A stretch of 64,000 bases of DNA from Angelobacter sp036557225 (lineage in GTDB: Bacteria > Acidobacteriota > Terriglobia > Terriglobales > Acidobacteriaceae): positions 1 to 64,000 of the forward strand of contig DATBHX010000012.1 of NCBI GenBank assembly GCA_036557225.1, written 5' to 3'. The first letter of the stretch is position 1, and every line of letters starts with the position of its first letter. Made by a program: the position numbers and the translations under genes. The notes below the pieces were generated by a model. The model made no database searches. It was given only the letters and a program-made list of their open reading frames with translations, and had not been told where the DNA came from. Below, piece after piece: positions 59,473 through 64,000 of the stretch.

Positions 59473-60720
59473 ATGCCGAGAAAACAAAAGCACTACGCGA
59501 ATCGCGTCAAAATTCTCAAGTACGTCAAGGTGGGCGATGCCTGGCGCTTCGCCAATGTGGTCCAACAGAGCGGAAGGATCGTGCGCGACCACGTGCTGAT
59601 TGCTGGCCGTGACGAACAACACGCCGAGGGCACCTACTACTTGGAGTGGTACGAAGTCGATAATCGGCGCCGCCGTAGAGCTGTTCCGAATTTTTCTGAA
59701 CTCATAGCGGAAGCACGGCGCAAGTCCATCGAAGTCGAAGCCATGCGGGCCGGCGTGATGGCGCCACCCGCCAACGTTGCACCGGGAGTTTCTACCGCTC
59801 GCATGCCCGTGACCACTGCGATCGATACGTATCTCGACTACGTCAAACATAACCGGGCCGATCGCACCTATTTGACGTATCGCTACACTCTCGACGTGCT
59901 GTTGCGCCAGTCTTGCGCGACTCCATTTGTGGAAGACATTTCCCGCGAGGATATTTTGAAGTTCATGACAGACTGCTACAAACTTGGGCTTGGCGGTCGC
60001 ACCGTCTATGACAAACTGGTCGTAGTTCTGCAGATGTTCAAGAGGTACGGCAGAACAAAATTGATTGAGAAGAACGATTGGCCGGACTACGTTGAGAAGA
60101 TCCGACCAATCTATGAGCCGGAGGAGATCCAGATGCTCCTCGGGAACGCCGATGCGGACGAGGCAATCTTCTTAAAGTTTCTGCTGGGTTCCGGGTTCCG
60201 CGACCGCGAAGCTCAGCATGTCACCTGGCGTGATCTGGATTTTCATAACAGCGTCGTCAGAGTCATCGAAAAACCGATTTGGGGGTTTAAGCCAAAGAAC
60301 TGGGAGGAGCGCGCCGTGCCCTTGCCAACGGCCCTCATCGATCAACTGCGAAATTTGAGAGAGTGCCGCAAGGCGCTTCCGGCGCAACTGGTCTTTCCTA
60401 ATACCAAGGGCAATCCTGATTCTGAAAACGACATGATCGTGAAACGCGTCGCCGAACGAGCGAAACTCAACTGCGGACAATGCCTTACCCGCCACGGGAA
60501 TCGCTGCTCTGAGGGACCACACTGCGGGCATTTCTTTCTGCATAAATTCCGGCACACGTTTGCCACTGAGCACCTGCGCCACGGCGTTGATATCCGCACT
60601 CTCCAGTCCTGGATGGGCCATCGCGATATCAAATCAACGATGGTTTACCTGAAAGGCGTGCAATCGAAGGACGCATTGGCCAAAGTCAATGCCGGAGCCC
60701 TGGCTGGATATGTGGCTTGA
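59473..60720 (+). CDS. tyrosine recombinase/integrase with a Cys-rich insert
   Basis: The ATG at 59473 has GGAGATGGAAG upstream (the longer start at 59416 lacks support). The N-terminal part carries an SAM-like core-binding domain (TAIDTYLDYVKHNRADRTYLTYRYTLDVLLRQS). The catalytic domain has the first Arg in GSGFRDREAQHVTWRDL, the beta-hairpin Lys region near FKPKNWEERAVPLP, HKFRHTFATEHLRHG, and WMGHRDIKSTMVYL with the nucleophilic Tyr. Between the hairpin and HxxR lies CGQCLTRHGNRCSEGPHCGH, a likely zinc-binding insert. The enzyme integrates the element at the tRNA site. It is the first gene of the accessory region. Confidence 0.93.
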   Translation: MPRKQKHYANRVKILKYVKVGDAWRFANVVQQSGRIVRDHVLIAGRDEQHAEGTYYLEWYEVDNRRRRRAVPNFSELIAEARRKSIEVEAMRAGVMAPPANVAPGVSTARMPVTTAIDTYLDYVKHNRADRTYLTYRYTLDVLLRQSCATPFVEDISREDILKFMTDCYKLGLGGRTVYDKLVVVLQMFKRYGRTKLIEKNDWPDYVEKIRPIYEPEEIQMLLGNADADEAIFLKFLLGSGFRDREAQHVTWRDLDFHNSVVRVIEKPIWGFKPKNWEERAVPLPTALIDQLRNLRECRKALPAQLVFPNTKGNPDSENDMIVKRVAERAKLNCGQCLTRHGNRCSEGPHCGHFFLHKFRHTFATEHLRHGVDIRTLQSWMGHRDIKSTMVYLKGVQSKDALAKVNAGALAGYVA

Positions 60721-61022
60721 GCCATTCGACGGAGGAAGTCGAACCAGCGGCCTGTGTTGTCAACGCGCCGCTTGAACAGATCTTGTAACAACTTACAAAT
60801 ACGCGGGACTGCCAAACTCCGCACAAGTCGTACAAGACAGCGGCATTTTGTGGGTTGGGTTGTGGGTTGGAAAAATAGGAGCACCACAGCGAGGAATCAA
60901 TGCTCGGGTTAAGGCGGACAAACGAAAAGACTCCTGATTGCTGTTTTCGTCGACGAGAGCCGCGCCGTAATTCCGTGATGTTTTCGGCCTTCCGGATGGA
61001 TTTAGCTATATGTACTAGCGCA

Positions 61023-61045
61023 AAGTTCCTATAAAATGCGAACTT
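61023..61045. promoter_or_regulatory. possible AbiEi operator AAGTTC-N11-GAACTT
   Basis: A perfect 6-bp inverted repeat directly upstream of the -10. AbiEi antitoxins of the Streptococcus type repress their operon by binding inverted repeats near the promoter, so this is the natural candidate. Confidence 0.4.
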
Positions 61046-61052
61046 GTAGTTG

Positions 61053-61058
61053 TATTAT
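61053..61058 (+). promoter_or_regulatory. -10 TATTAT of the AbiE operon at leaderless spacing
   Basis: TATTAT ends 6 nt before the ATG at 61065. Confidence 0.5.
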
Positions 61059-61064
61059 ATAGCC

Positions 61065-61871
61065 ATGAAACGCGAGATCGACTCCTTGCCAGCCCACCGC
61101 GCGCGGCTCGCTTCAGTACTCCGCGCCGCAAAGGAAGTGGTGTCGGTCAATATTGCGTCTCAGACACTCGGTATCGATCGGCGTGCATCGGCCAAGCTCC
61201 TATCACGGTGGAAACAGCAGGGCTGGCTTCGGCGGATAGGACATGGGCTTTATGTTCCAGTCCCGTTGGACCTGGCCGGCAGCGAACAAGTGATCGCAGA
61301 TCCCTGGGTCCTAGTACCAACTCTCTTCAACCAATGCTACATCGGCGGCTGGACGGCCGCCCATCATTGGGAACTCACCGAGCAGCTCTTCAATGAGACC
61401 CTGGTCTTCACTACGCGGCGGGTTACAGAAAAACGGGTGATCGCCCAAGGTGCAGCTTTCGTGTTGCACAACGCTAAGCCGAAACGTTTCTTCGGATTGA
61501 AAACGCTTTGGCGCGGTTCTGTAAAAGTATCTATCTCGGACCCCGCGCGCACGCTGATCGATATGATCGCCGCACCCGAGGTGGGCGGTGGCATCGACCA
61601 CATAGCTGAAAGCCTGAGCGCGTATCTCGAAACTAAGACCGCTGATCGCGACTTGTTAATCCGGTACGCGGGGGAGTTCAATAACGGCGTCATCTTCAAG
61701 CGCCTCGGATATCTTGCGGATACGCGGCTGCACGATGCCAAGCTCGCTGCCGAGTGCCGCTCCCGGTTGACACAGGGTTATGCGCGGCTCGATCCCGCGC
61801 TTCCCGCAAAAAAACTCGTCACAGCCTGGCGTCTCTGGTTGCCGTCAGCCAGGAAGCAAACGGCCTCATGA
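61065..61871 (+). CDS. abiEi: AbiEi-type antitoxin/transcriptional regulator
   Basis: The ATG at 61065 gives 268 residues. The N-terminal winged-helix part (LASVLRAAKEVVSVNIASQTLGIDRRASAKLLSRWKQQGWLRRIGHGLYVPVP) is the HTH typical of AbiEi antitoxins, ending with the (G)xYxxxP pattern. The C-terminal part (WTAAHHWELTEQLFNETLVFTTRR, FFGLKTLWRG..VKVSISDPARTLIDMI) is the AbiEi C-terminal domain. In type IV toxin-antitoxin systems AbiEi neutralises the nucleotidyltransferase AbiEii and represses the operon. The downstream gene overlaps by ATGA, as expected. Confidence 0.9.
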   Translation: MKREIDSLPAHRARLASVLRAAKEVVSVNIASQTLGIDRRASAKLLSRWKQQGWLRRIGHGLYVPVPLDLAGSEQVIADPWVLVPTLFNQCYIGGWTAAHHWELTEQLFNETLVFTTRRVTEKRVIAQGAAFVLHNAKPKRFFGLKTLWRGSVKVSISDPARTLIDMIAAPEVGGGIDHIAESLSAYLETKTADRDLLIRYAGEFNNGVIFKRLGYLADTRLHDAKLAAECRSRLTQGYARLDPALPAKKLVTAWRLWLPSARKQTAS

Positions 61872-63265
61872 TCGACAGGCGCGAAATCCTCGAAGCCGCG
61901 TCGTCGTTTTCGCTGTTGCCTCACATTGTCGAGAAAGACTACGTACTCGGCTGGATGCTGGCGGGCATAAATGCGCATGACGAACTTGCAGAAAGCTGGG
62001 TATTCAAGGGCGGCACGTGCCTCAAGAAGTGCTATTTCGAGACTTATCGGTTTTCGGAAGATTTGGATTTTACTCTGCGCAATGAAGAACACCTCGACCA
62101 GGAATTCCTACAGACGGTGTTTAGGGAAGTCGTCGCCTGGGTGATGGAAGAATCTGGTCTCAATATTCCCGCCGACCAACTCGAATTCGATATCTATGAC
62201 AACTCCCGCGGCCGTCCCAATTGCCAGGGCAAAATTGCGTACCGTGGACCGGTGTCGCCGACTTCGGGCGGCTGGCCCAAGATCAAGCTCGACCTGACAG
62301 CGGATGAAAGGCTAGTGCTTCCGTCTGTCCGGCGCGAGGTCTTTCATGCGTACACCGATCGTCCGGAGGGAGGTATATGGGCAAATAGCTACGCCTATGA
62401 AGAGGCGTTCGGCGAGAAACTGCGCGCGCTTGGAGAACGGACGCGGCCGCGCGACCTCTACGACGTGGTGAACCTCTATCGGCATACGGATAGCCGGCCG
62501 ACCGCCGCTGTGTTGCTTGACGTGCTTCGTCAAAAATGCACATACAAGGCGATCCCAGTGCCCACGCTCCAGACTCTTGTGCCGCATCGTCCTGCTCTTG
62601 AAGCGATGTGGTCGGACATGCTGTCGCACCAGCTTCCCGTTCTTCCCCCGCTCAACGACTTCTGGGACGCGCTTCCAGAGATCTTTGACTGGATAACGAG
62701 CGGCGCCCCGATTCCGGAGCGCGCGCTTATCCAGCGTGGTCTCGGCGAAATGCCGGTGCGCACACGCGTATTGCCGATGAACATTCCGCTTCGCTCGCGC
62801 TCCAATCTTGAGATCATTCGATTCGCAGCGGCGAACTATCTCTGTGTCGATCTTGCCTACGAGGGCAGCGTTCGCCGTATAGAGCCGTACTCACTGCGAC
62901 AGACGGCCGAAGGAAACTACGTGCTGGGAGCCATACGCAGTGATTCAGGAGAGTACAGGTCCTACCGCGTGGACCGTATGCAGGGAGCGACGGTAACCTC
63001 GCAAGTGTTCACGCCCCGTTACGCGGTTGAGTTGACTTCGACGGGGCCGCTTAGCGTTGCGCCTTCAGCCGCGATGCCGCGCATGCCAAGGATGGGCCGT
63101 TTAGCGAGAACCGGACATCAAGGGCCAACCTATGTCTATCGATGCACGGTTTGCGGAAAGACATTCAACAGGAAAAGGATGGATGGCTCTCTCAATCATC
63201 ACAAGAATCGTCAGGGATCTCCATGTTACGGGCGGTATGGCGTGTACGTACGCACGAAGTATTAG
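61868..63265 (+). CDS. abiEii: AbiEii-type nucleotidyltransferase toxin fused to WYL-like and zinc-finger-like domains
   Basis: The start overlaps the antitoxin stop (ATGA). Residues about 1-270 are the AbiEii/AbiGii nucleotidyltransferase: VEKDYVLGWMLAGI, the catalytic WVFKGGTCLKKCYF...FSEDLDFTL (GG-T and DLD) and KLRALGERTRPRDLYDVVNLYRH. Then EIIRFAAANYLCVDLAYEGSVRRIEPYSLRQTAEGNYVLGAIR...YRSYRVDRMQGATVTSQVFTPRYAVEL fits a WYL-like domain (about residues 320-395). After a linker, the last ~35 residues CTVCGKTFNRKRMDGSLNHHKNRQGSPCYG look like a Cys2/His2-or-Cys zinc finger. The toxin transfers nucleotides to a target, often tRNA. The fused domains are unusual. Confidence 0.85.
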   Translation: MIDRREILEAASSFSLLPHIVEKDYVLGWMLAGINAHDELAESWVFKGGTCLKKCYFETYRFSEDLDFTLRNEEHLDQEFLQTVFREVVAWVMEESGLNIPADQLEFDIYDNSRGRPNCQGKIAYRGPVSPTSGGWPKIKLDLTADERLVLPSVRREVFHAYTDRPEGGIWANSYAYEEAFGEKLRALGERTRPRDLYDVVNLYRHTDSRPTAAVLLDVLRQKCTYKAIPVPTLQTLVPHRPALEAMWSDMLSHQLPVLPPLNDFWDALPEIFDWITSGAPIPERALIQRGLGEMPVRTRVLPMNIPLRSRSNLEIIRFAAANYLCVDLAYEGSVRRIEPYSLRQTAEGNYVLGAIRSDSGEYRSYRVDRMQGATVTSQVFTPRYAVELTSTGPLSVAPSAAMPRMPRMGRLARTGHQGPTYVYRCTVCGKTFNRKRMDGSLNHHKNRQGSPCYGRYGVYVRTKY

Positions 63266-63417
63266 AACTCCAATGCCGTTCCAAACGAGCGTCCAGTGAA
63301 GCAATAGCGCCACACTGGGCGTGGAGAATGACTACTCCCAGTAAGTCCTTGCCTTGATTCCATCAAACCTCACCGCGTGAACCTGGCAGTTGCTGGATCC
63401 ACTTTCAGCTATCGCAG

Positions 63418-64000
63418 TTAGATTAAGTCAGCCAGAAGTTGCTCAGGGCTCTGATACCGAGCATCACGATCCTTCTGCAGCAATTTACCAATCACGGCGC
63501 AGAGAATGTCTGGCAAGGTCGAGAGCCATTCGCGTGGATCAGGAGCGTCAAGCTCCACAATATTGCGAAAGATGTTGACCCGTGGCAGTGCATCATTAAG
63601 AAAGGGGTGCTCTCCTGTTGCGCACTCGTACATCGTTATGCCAAGCGAAAACAGGTCAGACCTGGGATCGAGTTCGCGAGATGCCAGCATGATCTGCTCG
63701 GGCGAGTAGTATGCCGGCGTTCCGACCGGGCCACTGCCAACCAGACTCAGTGCCTCGCCATCTAGATCTAATGCTAAACCTGCGTCAATAAGCACATACG
63801 TTGATGAAGTCTGCTGCATTATGTTCATCGGCTTCACGTCTCGATGTACATAACGGTTGCTCGCCAATATCCCTAGAGCTTCTCCGACACACCGGCCGAG
63901 TGAGATAACCTGTTCTGGCCGCATGGGGATCCTCACGGATGCCAGAGGAACGCCATCAATGTACTCCTCAAGGAAGTAAACCACTTTCTCGCCTGTGGGG
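63418..64000 (-). CDS. serine/threonine protein kinase, partial (cut by the window end)
   Basis: The frame is open to the window edge, so only the C-lobe side is visible: hinge-proximal VVYFLEEYIDGVPL, the catalytic loop VHRDVKPMNIM (HRDxKPxN), LIDAGLALD where the usual DFG is DAG, and the activation/P+1 region GTPAYYSPEQIML with DPRSDLFSLGITMYECATGEHPF. The protein ends with LLQKDRDARYQSPEQLLADLI, right at the end of the kinase fold, so there is no C-terminal sensor domain. It is convergent with the AbiE toxin gene in the accessory region. Confidence 0.88.
   Translation of the reverse strand, partial: PTGEKVVYFLEEYIDGVPLASVRIPMRPEQVISLGRCVGEALGILASNRYVHRDVKPMNIMQQTSSTYVLIDAGLALDLDGEALSLVGSGPVGTPAYYSPEQIMLASRELDPRSDLFSLGITMYECATGEHPFLNDALPRVNIFRNIVELDAPDPREWLSTLPDILCAVIGKLLQKDRDARYQSPEQLLADLI

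Larger units (their letters stand above)
60721..61064. other. 344-bp intergenic region upstream of the AbiE operon
   Basis: No gene is seen. The end holds a TATTAT -10 and an inverted repeat, AAGTTC-N11-GAACTT. Confidence 0.6.

Overview
The window is one GC-rich chromosomal stretch that reads like an Acidobacteriota (Terriglobia-type) genome. Support comes from the Oar-like TonB-dependent receptor with an N-terminal carboxypeptidase-regulatory-like domain, a VWFA-related secreted protein of the acidobacterial type, several secreted proteins without clear family, and an integrase with an inserted Cys cluster. Assignment to a genus is not possible from the sequence alone.

Layout. 1-8 kb: 3' part of a CCA-adding enzyme with a long basic tail, a YbaK-type deacylase, an M50 protease, an isoaspartyl methyltransferase-like protein, a PhyH-like dioxygenase coupled to an M20 peptidase, a VWA protein and a small-protein/nucleotidyltransferase pair. 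8-19 kb: TPM-domain membrane protein, GTP cyclohydrolase II, enoyl-CoA hydratase-like protein, epoxide hydrolase, divergent DUF2520/NUDIX genes, a cold-shock gene with a long leader, and a TetR-MBL operon with a palindromic operator. 20-30 kb: SMC with a large acidic insert, an L,D-transpeptidase, purC-cvpA, a tandem ~109-bp repeat, a Fis-type protein, a HAD phosphatase, a TPR-secretin and a DsbA-like protein. 30-43 kb: NAD synthetase, a BamE-like secreted protein, a tight dnaE-accA-GHMP kinase operon, an alpha/beta hydrolase and PolX. 43-55 kb: TonB receptor, bioB, a TlpA-like protein read through an in-frame UGA, an S9 peptidase and small unknowns. 54-59 kb: response regulator (REC-PilZ) and a six-PAS histidine kinase. 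59.2-64 kb: an accessory region with the 5' half of a tRNA gene, a tyrosine recombinase, an AbiE-type toxin-antitoxin pair and a partial Ser/Thr kinase.

The strongest discovery is at 48.0-49.2 kb. A secreted thioredoxin-fold protein has TGA at the catalytic cysteine position, followed at 14 nt by a GC-rich hairpin with a small G-containing loop, which fits a bacterial SECIS element and therefore a selenoprotein with a Sec-Gly-Cys active site. The second is the AbiE locus, whose nucleotidyltransferase toxin carries a WYL-like domain and a Cys/His zinc-finger-like tail. A third pattern crosses the whole window: at least six genes have a -10-like hexamer 6-8 nt upstream of the start codon and no Shine-Dalgarno sequence, which suggests widespread leaderless transcription.

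Coordinates use the start codon judged most likely. Alternative starts are stated in the entries. No complete tRNA or rRNA gene, no CRISPR array and no complete insertion sequence was seen.
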